NCBI GenBank assembly: GCA_037443685.1
Contig: JBBINX010000034.1
Location: 1 to 21,490 of the forward strand
DNA from: JAHJRJ01 sp037443685
Lineage (GTDB): Bacteria; Bacteroidota; Ignavibacteria; UBA10030; BY39
Reading direction: 5' to 3'
DNA length: 21,490 nucleotides
The notes beneath the pieces are model-generated. The model did not search any database. It worked only from the letters and a program-made list of their open reading frames with translations, and was not told the DNA's origin. This document shows, in pieces, positions 8,480 to 16,369 of this stretch. A program made the position numbers and the translations under genes. Every line of letters begins with the position of its first letter. The stretch's first letter is position 1.

Positions 8480-9235
8480 ATGAAATTATTTTATTCGATA
8501 ATAAAAATTATTTTAATTATCACACCATTAATATTGTTTATTTCGTGCAGTTCATCGAAAGTAGAAAAGATTTTAACAGCCGAAGACCACTACGATATAG
8601 GAATGAGTTTGTTTAATGATGAAAATTATCTCGAGGCAATCAACGAGTTCACTGTAATAACTTTGCAATTCCCCGGTAGTGCAGTTTCCGATGACGCACA
8701 GTTTTATTTGGGTGAATGCCGTTTCAAAAGAGAAGAGTTTTTGCTCGCTTCTTACGAGTATGAAGTTCTCAAAAGAAATATGCCCGCCAGTCCGTTAGTG
8801 CCTCAAGCCCAATACAAAATCGCATTATGTAATTATCAACTTTCACCAAAATATTCACTCGATCAAACGTTTGCGCTAAAAGCTATCGATGAGTTTCAAG
8901 CATTCATTGAATATTATCCTACAGATACATTAGTGCCGAACGCCGAAGCCAAAATTTATGAATTGCGTGATAAGTTAGCGGAAAAGGAATACCAAACAGC
9001 CGTTCTTTACATGAAGATGGAATATTACAAATCGGCGACCATATATTTCAATAATGTTTTAGAGAATTTTCACGATAGCCAATATGCCGAAAAATCTTAC
9101 GTCGGAAAAATCGAAGCTTTGATGAAACGTAAAAAACGCGAAGAAGCTTTTGTCGAAGCCGAAAAACTATTTTCACGTTATCCTAATACAACATATCGAG
9201 GAAAAATAGACGCATTGCTGAAAGGTTCGTTATGA
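8480..9235 (+). CDS. bamD: BamD-like outer-membrane assembly lipoprotein (TPR)
   Basis: This 251-residue lipoprotein has a type II signal peptide with lipobox LFISC, giving Cys23 as the lipidated residue; Ser at +2 favours outer-membrane sorting. The mature protein is a run of TPR helices: YDIGMSLFNDENYLEAINEF, then QFPGSAVSDDAQFYLGEC, AQYKIALCNYQLS and EKSYVGKIEALMKRKKREEA, with the repeated 'yP.s....a' turns typical of BamD/YfiO. BamD is the essential lipoprotein partner of BamA in inserting beta-barrels, from the periplasmic face of the outer membrane. Its length matches the family (about 240-260). It starts 6 bases after the preceding gene and overlaps the thioesterase start by ATGA, so expression is likely coupled. 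Other TPR lipoproteins are possible, but BamD is the best fit. Confidence 0.85.
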   Translation: MKLFYSIIKIILIITPLILFISCSSSKVEKILTAEDHYDIGMSLFNDENYLEAINEFTVITLQFPGSAVSDDAQFYLGECRFKREEFLLASYEYEVLKRNMPASPLVPQAQYKIALCNYQLSPKYSLDQTFALKAIDEFQAFIEYYPTDTLVPNAEAKIYELRDKLAEKEYQTAVLYMKMEYYKSATIYFNNVLENFHDSQYAEKSYVGKIEALMKRKKREEAFVEAEKLFSRYPNTTYRGKIDALLKGSL

Positions 9236-9714
9236 AAAAGGCTTGTAAATATGTGAAGGAATCTCAGATTGAAATGACTGAACTCGTCCTACCGAACGAT
9301 ACCAATCAATTGGGAAATTTATTAGGCGGACGATTAATGCACTGGATGGATATTGCTGCAGCAATCGCGGCACAACGCCACACGAATCGTGTTTGCGTAA
9401 CTGCCGCCGTCGATCAAATGGAATTTCATCATCCTATCAGATTGGGTGAAATTGTGAACTTACAAGCTTCTGTCAATCGGGCTTTTAATACATCTCTAGA
9501 AGTAGGGGTTAAGGTGATTGCTGAAAATCAGCTTACCGGCGAATCGAACATCGCTAACAGCGCCTATTTTACTTTCGTTGCTCTCGACGAACACAAAAAT
9601 CGTGTAAAAGTTTGTACTATAAAACCCCAATCAAATGTTGAGAAACGTCGTTATAAAGAGGCAGCGATCCGACGAAAGCATCGATTAGCCGGTATTCGAA
9701 CTGGAGGTTCGTAG
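9232..9714 (+). CDS. Acyl-CoA thioesterase, hotdog fold (YciA/BACH family)
   Basis: The 160-residue cytosolic enzyme is predicted to hydrolyse acyl-CoA to free acid and CoA. It has the family's N-terminal signature: LPNDTNQLGNLLGGRLMHWMD with Asn25 and Asp40 at the expected catalytic positions, then the hot-dog helix DIAAAIAAQRH. VDQMEFHHPIRLGEIV and the strand TSLEVGVKV follow, typical of the BACH/YciA hotdog domain. The basic tail (EKRRYKEAAIRRKHR) is common in single-domain members. Its ATG overlaps the BamD-like stop (ATGA), and an AAAGG sequence at 9221-9225 can serve as ribosome binding site. The link to its envelope-related neighbours is not obvious; acyl-CoA turnover in lipid metabolism is one possibility. 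Chain-length preference cannot be read from sequence. Confidence 0.9.
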   Translation: MKKACKYVKESQIEMTELVLPNDTNQLGNLLGGRLMHWMDIAAAIAAQRHTNRVCVTAAVDQMEFHHPIRLGEIVNLQASVNRAFNTSLEVGVKVIAENQLTGESNIANSAYFTFVALDEHKNRVKVCTIKPQSNVEKRRYKEAAIRRKHRLAGIRTGGS

Positions 9715-9724
9715 TTACAAAATA

Positions 9725-11941
9725 ATGGTTGTTGCGCTCGATATATTTTACACTGCTTTTATCACTCCACGCAAACTTTTGGTGAGTTTGTTCATCATAA
9801 ATTTCCTTGAAATATCGGTTGTGTATTCTCAACGAAATATATCCGCTTTCTCTACTGTGAACGGACTTAATGTTAGCCGAGGAAACGAATATTTGGTCAG
9901 AGGCGATTTTAACGGCGACAGTGTTACTGATATTGCCTCGTATGGTTCTAAATTTATTTCTATTTCTTATTCTATAAACGATTCTACCGAATGGGACACA
10001 AAATCGTTCTTAACCGATTTTAAAATTTTGAGTATAGTAACCGCCGATTTTAACAAAGATGAGCGAGATGATTTTGCTGCTTTATCTGCGGATAAGCGTT
10101 TGATTAAAATATACCTTTCGCGGCAACCAGACACTTTAGTTTATAAATGGAAGGCTGAGTTGAAACAGAGTTACGATTTTATTAAAACTTCGGATATAAA
10201 TTACGACGGAAATGGAGATATCTTACTCTACGGCAAAAATGTTCTTGGTTTAACTGTTTTATTGGGTCGCGGCGATGGTACTTTCAAACCACCTCAGAAT
10301 ATTTTATCCGATTATTCTTTTAGTTCGGTTAGTGTAACTGATTTTAACGGAGACGACTTGCCTGATCTTATTTGTGTTAACTGGGTTTCAAACGAAGTTC
10401 AATTATTTTCATCGTATGCAAAGTTAAGATATCTTTTGCCATCCACTATAACTTTCAGCGATGAACCTCTTGAGGTAGTCTCCGCTTTCATTAACAATGA
10501 TGATTTGATCGATTTGATAGTCATTTTTAAAGATAAATCCATCTTGAAAACTTTTTTAGGTAATGGCTTCGGAAATTTTGAACTTTATCAAAATATAGAT
10601 CTCTTATATCCTGTCGATAAAATATTAGCAGATGATATCAATAACACGGGCTCGATCGATCTTCTATTATTCAATAAATCGCTCGAATATCTTTCGCTAT
10701 GGCAAAAAGATACCACTGGTATGTTTGCTGCACGAACTATTTACAGTGCCGGTAAAAAACCTAATGATGTATTATTGTTGACTAATCGGCAATCGAATTA
10801 TTTGAATCTTGTGATAGCATCACCCCTTGAAAAAAAAATATTTCTTGTTAATAATTCAAATTGTTATTCTCCAATTAAAAGCGAAGCTAATTACATCACC
10901 GGATTAAAGCCAACCGGTTTACGTGCGTACGACGTAACGAAGAACGGAAATATAGATTTAATTTTCGCTAACCAAGGTTCGAAATCTGTTTCTTATTTTG
11001 AGAATAAAGGGGGAGGTTTTTTTACAGGACAGGTAAGTTTCCCCGTCGCAAGTGAAAAACCAAACGCTCTCACGGTAATTCATAAAAATTCTGACCGACT
11101 GTATGCAATTACATCGCATTCATCAACTTCAGAGATAGCTGTTACAGAGATTGATTTTACCAATTACACCAGCTCGACTTATGCGATATCAACAATTCCG
11201 TTTCCGACAGTTATGGATGTTGCAGTCTCGAAATCCACCGGTCATCTGAATATCTTTATAAGCGCAACAGAGCCTGAACAAAAATACTTTAAATTCTTTG
11301 ATTTTGAACAGATTGGTAAAACGAAATATCTTGAGAAGGAGCTGTTAAATTTGGAGACTTCCAAAATCAGGGGTGGCTTTGTTTTAAACAGTGCACAATC
11401 TTTTGGAAATAATTTTATCTACCTGAAAGAAATATCGAAAAATTCTCTATATCTTTGCTCTAAAAATACAAACATTTCACAAAAACCTACAAATGGAAAA
11501 TGTTACTATTCGATTAAAGATACAACCATAGAAAAAATTCTGTTCACCAATGGTGATTTGAATAACGATAAGTATCAAGATTTGATTATTTATTCCCCGA
11601 ATTCTAAAGAGTTGATATTATCACTGAACAACAACGATACATCGTTTTATCAACCGCACCAAAGACTAAAAAACATAAGAATGAATAACATTACCGATGT
11701 CCAGGTTTGTGACTTTGATGGCGATAACCAAAACGATTTGATAATCGCAAATTACCATACCCGTACACTGCAGCTCTATTCCGGAAAAGGGGACGGTAGT
11801 TTCCTGCCACCTGAACGTTTATTAGGAATCGAAGCAGTCAGTAGTTTCGTAGTCAGCGATTTCAATAACGATTCCATTCCCGATATTGCATTAAGTTACA
11901 CCGATGAGGGTATTGTTAGAATAATGTTCGGACAAAAATAG
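9725..11941 (+). CDS. Secreted FG-GAP/VCBS repeat protein
   Basis: The 738-residue protein has a signal peptide with an unusually long N-region: Arg16-Lys17, hydrophobic core 18-33, probable cleavage near SVVYS-Q36. The mature chain is built of repeats bearing calcium-loop motifs of the DFNGDxxxDI type. Examples are DFNGDSVTDIA (from 61), DFNKDERDDFA, DINYDGNGDIL, DFNGDDLPDLI, DVTKNGNIDLI, DLNNDKYQDLI, DFDGDNQNDLI and DFNNDSIPDIA. These match FG-GAP/VCBS blades of integrin-alpha-like beta-propellers, so one or two seven-bladed, Ca-binding propellers are expected outside the cytoplasm. No T9SS tail is seen; the chain ends directly after the last blade (RIMFGQK). The start lies 10 bases after the thioesterase stop with no good ribosome binding site, and later in-frame starts would lose the basic N-region. 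Its TAG overlaps the next gene's GTG by one base. Ligand unknown. Confidence 0.85.
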   Translation: MVVALDIFYTAFITPRKLLVSLFIINFLEISVVYSQRNISAFSTVNGLNVSRGNEYLVRGDFNGDSVTDIASYGSKFISISYSINDSTEWDTKSFLTDFKILSIVTADFNKDERDDFAALSADKRLIKIYLSRQPDTLVYKWKAELKQSYDFIKTSDINYDGNGDILLYGKNVLGLTVLLGRGDGTFKPPQNILSDYSFSSVSVTDFNGDDLPDLICVNWVSNEVQLFSSYAKLRYLLPSTITFSDEPLEVVSAFINNDDLIDLIVIFKDKSILKTFLGNGFGNFELYQNIDLLYPVDKILADDINNTGSIDLLLFNKSLEYLSLWQKDTTGMFAARTIYSAGKKPNDVLLLTNRQSNYLNLVIASPLEKKIFLVNNSNCYSPIKSEANYITGLKPTGLRAYDVTKNGNIDLIFANQGSKSVSYFENKGGGFFTGQVSFPVASEKPNALTVIHKNSDRLYAITSHSSTSEIAVTEIDFTNYTSSTYAISTIPFPTVMDVAVSKSTGHLNIFISATEPEQKYFKFFDFEQIGKTKYLEKELLNLETSKIRGGFVLNSAQSFGNNFIYLKEISKNSLYLCSKNTNISQKPTNGKCYYSIKDTTIEKILFTNGDLNNDKYQDLIIYSPNSKELILSLNNNDTSFYQPHQRLKNIRMNNITDVQVCDFDGDNQNDLIIANYHTRTLQLYSGKGDGSFLPPERLLGIEAVSSFVVSDFNNDSIPDIALSYTDEGIVRIMFGQK

Positions 11942-13674
11942 TGATTAAAATAATATCAAATATATTATCGATTATTGTATTACTTGTAACAAACACGTCT
12001 TCAGGATTTGTTCATGCTCAACAATTATTATCGAACACAGAACAAGAGTCATTCGTTGATAAAATCAAAGAATGGCGACTAACAAATTCTATTACGATGT
12101 CAGGTGAGGAACAACAACCGAAGTGCGGGCTTGGTTTAACATTCGAGATTTTACAAAATTATCCAACGATGTCTTTAAATTTACGACAAAAACTTAGTGA
12201 TCTATTATTACAACCCTATAGGCAAACATCGAGAAGTTTAGGAAATTTTACAGTTCACTACGATACGACAGGTTATCACACCCCTTCGTTACTGACGTCC
12301 GCAACAACGCCGAGACGGATGCTCAGCGACACTGATTATGTAAAGAACTATGCCGATTCGATGCGTGTAATTTCTGAATATGTCGATTCGACACTACGGA
12401 TTTTTAATTACGTTTGGTCATCATTTGTTAATGAAATGGGCTATTCACCTCCGCCGTTCGAAACAGGGGACAGCAAATATAATATTGTTTTGACTGAATT
12501 TGGTGGTGGTTTATACGGACAGACAGTTCCGGATGTTAATCCAATAAATCCCGGTGAAAATCCTCCGCGTTACTCTTCGTACATCGAAATCGATAACGAT
12601 TTTATTGCGGTCTATCCATCAAGCCGTGGATTGCCGGGATTGCGTGTTACAGCAGCACACGAGTTCCATCATGCAATTCAACTCGGAAGTTACGGTTATC
12701 GTGAAGCCGACCGCTACTTTTATGAGATAACGAGTACTTGGATGGAAGATGTTTTGTACAACGACATAAATGATTATTATCAGTACATTAAATATTCCAA
12801 CAATCAACCGCGTGGACATTTTGCACAACCTAATAGTTCGTTTATATTAATCGATGGGTTAATCGAATACAGCCGGGCGATTTGGGGAAAATTTGTTGAA
12901 GAAAAATATTCTGCCTCAGTTATACGCCGCGCTTGGGAAGGTATGCGAAGTTTTAACAGCATTAAGTCGCTCGACAATGCTCTTATCGAGGTAAATTCCA
13001 CTCTCCGCATCGCATTTGTTGAGTTTGCAAAATGGAATTACTTTACTGCAAACCGATCGCAATCAGGAAAATATTATTCTGAAGCATCAAGTTATCCATT
13101 GATTAAGGAAAGGGCTGACATTGAAATGATTGGTTCATCACGCACATACATTGACAGTACCGCCACTTTCTCGTCGATATACCTCCCAGTCATTTATAAC
13201 GAAATGCCTGTTCCTATAATCGTTACTAATTTAAATCAAGATGCTGCAGAAGCTGGAAATAAGGATAACAAAAAATACACTCTAATACTTCGCACAAGTC
13301 AGCTCGATGGTTATCGCGAATTAGTTCCAGGTTTGTTCGCAAAAATAAATGTAGATGATCGGCATAACTGGACCTTCTTCGCGGTGGAGCAGACGCCTGT
13401 TGCTACTTTGACGGTTTATCCAAATCCTTATATCATCGATGGAGGTGGCAAATTAAACATCGGACTTCCTCCCGCCGGTGCAAAATTATATATATATAGT
13501 TCTGATATGTCGCTGGTTTTTTCAAAAGATTTCCCATCGGACGAAAAAGAACAAACAATACAATGGGATGGAACTGATCTTAGTGGAATAAAAATATCCT
13601 CTGGTATTTATATTTACGTTGTTGTTTTAAATAATAAAGAATATGTAGGTAAAATTGCAGTTGTACGAAAGTAA
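11941..13674 (+). CDS. Secreted zinc metalloprotease-like protein with T9SS sorting domain
   Basis: The 577-residue protein starts at GTG, sharing one base with the previous stop (TAGTG). A signal peptide runs to about FVHA-Q27. A zinc motif HEFHH (HExxH, residues 240-244) sits in TAAHEFHHAIQ, and downstream Glu262 or Glu269 (FYEITSTWMED) could be the third ligand as in gluzincins. This pattern resembles the MXAN_6640-type putative metalloproteases. Residues from about 488 form a type A T9SS C-terminal domain: VYPNPY, a beta-sandwich with QWDGTD and SGIYIYVV, ending KIAVVRK. It should therefore be exported by Sec, carried across the outer membrane by T9SS and its tail removed. Proteolytic activity is predicted from the motif only. 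It is coupled at both ends: to the FG-GAP gene, and to ccmA by TAATG. The substrate is unknown. Confidence 0.85.
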   Translation: MIKIISNILSIIVLLVTNTSSGFVHAQQLLSNTEQESFVDKIKEWRLTNSITMSGEEQQPKCGLGLTFEILQNYPTMSLNLRQKLSDLLLQPYRQTSRSLGNFTVHYDTTGYHTPSLLTSATTPRRMLSDTDYVKNYADSMRVISEYVDSTLRIFNYVWSSFVNEMGYSPPPFETGDSKYNIVLTEFGGGLYGQTVPDVNPINPGENPPRYSSYIEIDNDFIAVYPSSRGLPGLRVTAAHEFHHAIQLGSYGYREADRYFYEITSTWMEDVLYNDINDYYQYIKYSNNQPRGHFAQPNSSFILIDGLIEYSRAIWGKFVEEKYSASVIRRAWEGMRSFNSIKSLDNALIEVNSTLRIAFVEFAKWNYFTANRSQSGKYYSEASSYPLIKERADIEMIGSSRTYIDSTATFSSIYLPVIYNEMPVPIIVTNLNQDAAEAGNKDNKKYTLILRTSQLDGYRELVPGLFAKINVDDRHNWTFFAVEQTPVATLTVYPNPYIIDGGGKLNIGLPPAGAKLYIYSSDMSLVFSKDFPSDEKEQTIQWDGTDLSGIKISSGIYIYVVVLNNKEYVGKIAVVRK

Positions 13675-14312
13675 TGGATATAAAATTAGAAATTCATAAT
13701 ATTAAAAAGATTTTTAACGGCAGGAAAGTATTCTCTGATATTAATTTTCAATTAGAAAATAAATCCGCATTAGCTATTACTGGTCGAAATGGTTCCGGGA
13801 AATCGACTCTCGTTAAAATACTTGCCGGTCTGCTTTCGCCGACAAACGGGCGGGTGGACTTCTACTTGAACGGCAAGTCGATTGACGTGCAAAACCGCTA
13901 TCAATATTTTGGATTTGTCGCTCCGTATTTGCAGTTGTATGATGAGTTCACAGCCATCGAAAACCTTGAACTGTTTGGACGTATCAGGGGTATCGAGGTG
14001 GATAAAGATAATATCGACTTCCTTCTGAAACGTGTAAATCTATATGAACGGAAGGACAGCTACGTTCGCGAGTTTTCTTCAGGGATGAAACAGCGTTTAA
14101 AGTATGCCTCCGCATTATTGCACAAGCCGCCCCTTCTAATACTGGATGAACCTCGCTCAAATTTAGATTCCGAAGGAATCTCAGTTGTCTATCAAATTAT
14201 ACAAGAACAGAAACAATCCGGCTGCTTAGTCGTGGCAACTAACGATTCTGACGATATTCAATTCTGCAATCAAGAAATTGACCTAAACCAATTCCGTAAT
14301 AGAACGAAATGA
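13674..14312 (+). CDS. ccmA: ABC transporter ATPase of cytochrome c maturation (CcmA-like)
   Basis: The 212-residue ATPase is the first gene of the ccm block. In System I, CcmA powers release of haem-loaded CcmE from the CcmC/CcmD complex, with CcmB as its membrane partner. Visible motifs are Walker A GRNGSGKST (37-45), signature SSGMK (135-139), Walker B LLILDEP with Asp158-Glu159, and D-loop SNLD. Two switch elements differ from the usual ABC pattern: the H-loop reads ATND with Asn190 where His is normal, and the Q-loop region reads FVAPYLQLYDEF without Gln at the expected place. Sequence alone would allow a generic ABC ATPase; the CcmA call rests on ccmB, ccmC, ccmD and ccmE following directly. 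The start overlaps the protease stop (TAATG) and the end overlaps ccmB (ATGA). Confidence 0.85.
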   Translation: MDIKLEIHNIKKIFNGRKVFSDINFQLENKSALAITGRNGSGKSTLVKILAGLLSPTNGRVDFYLNGKSIDVQNRYQYFGFVAPYLQLYDEFTAIENLELFGRIRGIEVDKDNIDFLLKRVNLYERKDSYVREFSSGMKQRLKYASALLHKPPLLILDEPRSNLDSEGISVVYQIIQEQKQSGCLVVATNDSDDIQFCNQEIDLNQFRNRTK

Positions 14313-14989
14313 ATAAAATATTCAACATAAATTCTGCACTTACGATTTTTATAAAAGACTTCCGTTCGGAACTACGCACTCGTTACGCTTTGAACGCTCT
14401 GATTATGTTCGTAATTACTACTCTTGCAATAATATTATTCGCCGTCGCAAACGAAACTCCTTCAATCGAAATATCGGCAGGAATTCTTTGGATCGTAATT
14501 TTTTTCTCCGCAATGTCGGGAATGGCTCGCACCTTCGTCAGTGAAGAGGAAAGGGGAACGGTAATGACTCTTCATCTCATCGCTAAACCATCTACAATAT
14601 TTTTCGGTAAGTTACTCTTCAATCTTATTCTCCTGTTCTTGATGAATATATTTACCGTAGTATTGTACATTATTTTGATACCTAGTTTTATAGTCCAAAA
14701 TGCATCAATCTTCATTTTAACCGTGGTTTTAGGAACGATTGGTTTGTCTGCCGCATCAACAATTATTGCTGCGATTATCGCAAAATCGAACACAAAGGGG
14801 ACTCTTTATCCAGTCCTTTCATTCCCAATTCTGCTACCGTTGTTGATGATCGTGATTAAATCAACAAAATCGGCGCTCGAAGGAGTTGAGTTTGCCAAAG
14901 CAATGGGCGATTTTCAGGTTATGATAGCATATTTCGTCGTAATTACTGCTGTTTCGTATCTGTTATTCGACTATGTTTGGAAGGATTAA
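14309..14989 (+). CDS. ccmB: Haem exporter/cytochrome c maturation membrane protein CcmB
   Basis: The 226-residue integral membrane protein has about six hydrophobic segments. A cytosolic N-terminus carries FIKDFRSELRTRYAL, the family hallmark, before the first membrane helix. After the second helix comes the conserved loop RTFVSEEERGTVMTLHLIAKPSTIFFGK, which matches the CcmB consensus ('F..E...G.l..L.l.p.......gK'). The length is typical of CcmB (about 220). It is predicted to form the membrane part of CcmA2B2, which uses ATP to release holo-CcmE from CcmC. Its ATG overlaps the ccmA stop, so the two subunits are translated in step. A gap of 57 bases with no evident signal separates it from ccmC. 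Confidence 0.9.
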   Translation: MNKIFNINSALTIFIKDFRSELRTRYALNALIMFVITTLAIILFAVANETPSIEISAGILWIVIFFSAMSGMARTFVSEEERGTVMTLHLIAKPSTIFFGKLLFNLILLFLMNIFTVVLYIILIPSFIVQNASIFILTVVLGTIGLSAASTIIAAIIAKSNTKGTLYPVLSFPILLPLLMIVIKSTKSALEGVEFAKAMGDFQVMIAYFVVITAVSYLLFDYVWKD

Positions 14990-15046
14990 GCTTGCTTCTG
15001 AAGAAACCATTTTGTATTTTTAAATAGAAATTTATCAAGTATTTTT

Positions 15047-15736
15047 ATGGTATTTAAAATAGTATTAGGCATCGGACTGACATTAGTAATTATCGCAGGA
15101 ATCGCTCTCCCAATGGTTCCCAATCCAAGTTCATTTTTCGAATTGCCCGTTGTCCCCGGGCTCGAGGACAAAGCGAGAATTATTTTTTTCCATGTCCCGA
15201 CAGCTTGGGTTTGCGTAATTGCATTTATCGCATCTCTTATTTATGGTATTCAATATTTGAGGACTAAGGAAATATTATATGATATAAAGTCGGTTACGGC
15301 TGCCAGTTTAGGTTTTTTGTTCTGTATATTAGCAACTGTTACGGGTGCAATCTGGTCCAAGTTTACCTGGGGCGCTTTCTGGAATTGGGACCCGCGCCAA
15401 ACTTCTATATTTGTATTACTTCTCATCTATGGCGCCTACTTTGCACTACGTTCTTCAATCGAAGTTGAGGAAAAGCGAGCATCTCTCTCAGCCGTCTATT
15501 CTATCATCGCAGGATTAACAGTTCCTTTTTTTATTTTTATAATACCTCGTATCGTCTCGAGTTTACATCCCGATCCAATCATAAATCCACAGGGGAAAAT
15601 TCATATGAATCCAACGATGTTTTTAATCTTCCTAGCATCGCTTACCGGGTTTACTGCTGTGTATCTTTGGATGTTTAATTTAAGAATACGTTTTTCAAAA
15701 ATACAGTATCAACAACAAATGAAAGAACAGGAGTAA
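15047..15736 (+). CDS. ccmC: Haem-handling protein CcmC (WWD domain)
   Basis: The 229-residue membrane protein has six predicted helices. CcmC presents haem to CcmE on the periplasmic side. The diagnostic tryptophan-rich WWD motif is intact: WGAFWNWDPRQTS, with Trp108, Trp112, Trp114, Asp115 and Arg117. The two flanking haem-ligand histidines are His49 in FFHVPTAW and His174 in SSLHPDPI, as in the family. No strong ribosome binding site is seen upstream of the ATG, so expression may depend on the preceding ccmB. The stop overlaps the start of ccmD by one base (TAATG). CcmC can be confused with the haem-lyase family CcsA/CcmF, but the short length and single WWD core fit CcmC. Confidence 0.93.
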   Translation: MVFKIVLGIGLTLVIIAGIALPMVPNPSSFFELPVVPGLEDKARIIFFHVPTAWVCVIAFIASLIYGIQYLRTKEILYDIKSVTAASLGFLFCILATVTGAIWSKFTWGAFWNWDPRQTSIFVLLLIYGAYFALRSSIEVEEKRASLSAVYSIIAGLTVPFFIFIIPRIVSSLHPDPIINPQGKIHMNPTMFLIFLASLTGFTAVYLWMFNLRIRFSKIQYQQQMKEQE

Positions 15737-15885
15737 TGGAATTTTTAAATCAGAACTCATTATACATCGTGTTGATTATTACTTTGATATGCTGGTTTGG
15801 GATATTCGGCTATCTATTTTCGTTAGATAAAAAAATAAATAAATTGGAAGAAAAAATTAATAAAGAATCAAAGGCAGTAAAATGA
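15736..15885 (+). CDS. ccmD: Small membrane protein CcmD-like
   Basis: A 49-residue frame lies between ccmC and ccmE, starting MEFLNQNSLY and ending KESKAVK. It has one hydrophobic helix (about residues 9-29, rich in I/L with Cys19-Trp20 and a GxFGY step). A strongly charged cytosolic tail follows (DKKINKLEEKINKE), probably coiled. This is the usual CcmD build: a tiny single-pass protein with a basic, charged C-terminus that holds CcmC and CcmE together and is needed for holo-CcmE release. It overlaps the ccmC stop by one base and the ccmE start by ATGA, so it is clearly translated as part of the block. The identification rests on position, size and topology, because CcmD sequences are poorly conserved. 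Confidence 0.85.
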   Translation: MEFLNQNSLYIVLIITLICWFGIFGYLFSLDKKINKLEEKINKESKAVK

Positions 15886-16271
15886 ATATAAAAGTAATTG
15901 TTGCGAGCGTAATTATAGTTGGTGCTTTGATATTCGGTGCATCATCGTTTTTGGAGAGTAATGTTGAGTATGGAACTTTCACAGATGCGATGGCAACGAC
16001 GAAAAAAATTCAGGTGAACGGTGAGTGGGTTAAGGAAATTCCAACCTCGTTCGACATTGATAAAGGGCAGTTCATTTTCCATATGAAGGATGCTGAAGGT
16101 AAGTCGATGAAGGTAGTGTTTGACGGAGCGAAACCAAACAATTTTGAGATAGCAACAAGTTTGGTAATAAAAGGAAAATACAACAAGGAATTTTTTCACG
16201 CTTCAGAAATATTGACAAAGTGCCCATCGAAGTATGAAGCCGACCCGAATGCAGCAAAGCAAACTATCTAA
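15882..16271 (+). CDS. ccmE: Periplasmic haem chaperone CcmE, CxxxY type
   Basis: The 129-residue protein has an N-terminal membrane anchor (about residues 4-21) and a periplasmic OB-fold. VNGEWVKEIPTSFDIDKGQFIFHMKDAEGKSMKVVFDG is the two-strand core also seen in CcmE, followed by NFEIATSLVIKGKYN and FHASEILTKCPSKYEA. Classical CcmE binds haem covalently through His in an HxxxY motif at this place. Here the residue is Cys114, giving Cys-Pro-Ser-Lys-Tyr118. This is the CxxxY variant described in archaea, some Deltaproteobacteria and others. It therefore should still carry haem, but through a different bond. It starts inside the ccmD stop codon (ATGA). No ccmF, ccmG or ccmH follows. The variant call is read directly from the sequence and is firm. 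Confidence 0.9.
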   Translation: MNIKVIVASVIIVGALIFGASSFLESNVEYGTFTDAMATTKKIQVNGEWVKEIPTSFDIDKGQFIFHMKDAEGKSMKVVFDGAKPNNFEIATSLVIKGKYNKEFFHASEILTKCPSKYEADPNAAKQTI

Positions 16272-16359
16272 GGTCGATTAAAGTCTGGTTGTATTAAGTT
16301 ATACCCGGTTTTTTGTATTAGAATTTTGATACATTAAAAATAAGGTCAAATAAATTATC

Positions 16360-16366
16360 AGGAGGT
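16360..16366 (+). promoter_or_regulatory. Strong ribosome binding site (AGGAGGT)
   Basis: AGGAGGT at 16360-16366 precedes the ATG at 16370 by three bases. This is a full anti-16S match, much stronger than those of the ccm and kinase genes, and it fixes the start of the 1151-codon secreted protein. The 98-base gap 16272-16369 shows no convincing terminator or -35/-10 pair, so whether transcription continues from ccmE is open. Confidence 0.8.
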
Positions 16367-16369
16367 AGT

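Noticed and set aside
16272..16369. Terminator or promoter between ccmE and the T9SS cargo gene
   Set aside because: A CCGGTTTTTT stretch is present but has no pairing upstream arm, and candidate -35/-10 pairs have poor spacing or fall on the ribosome binding site.
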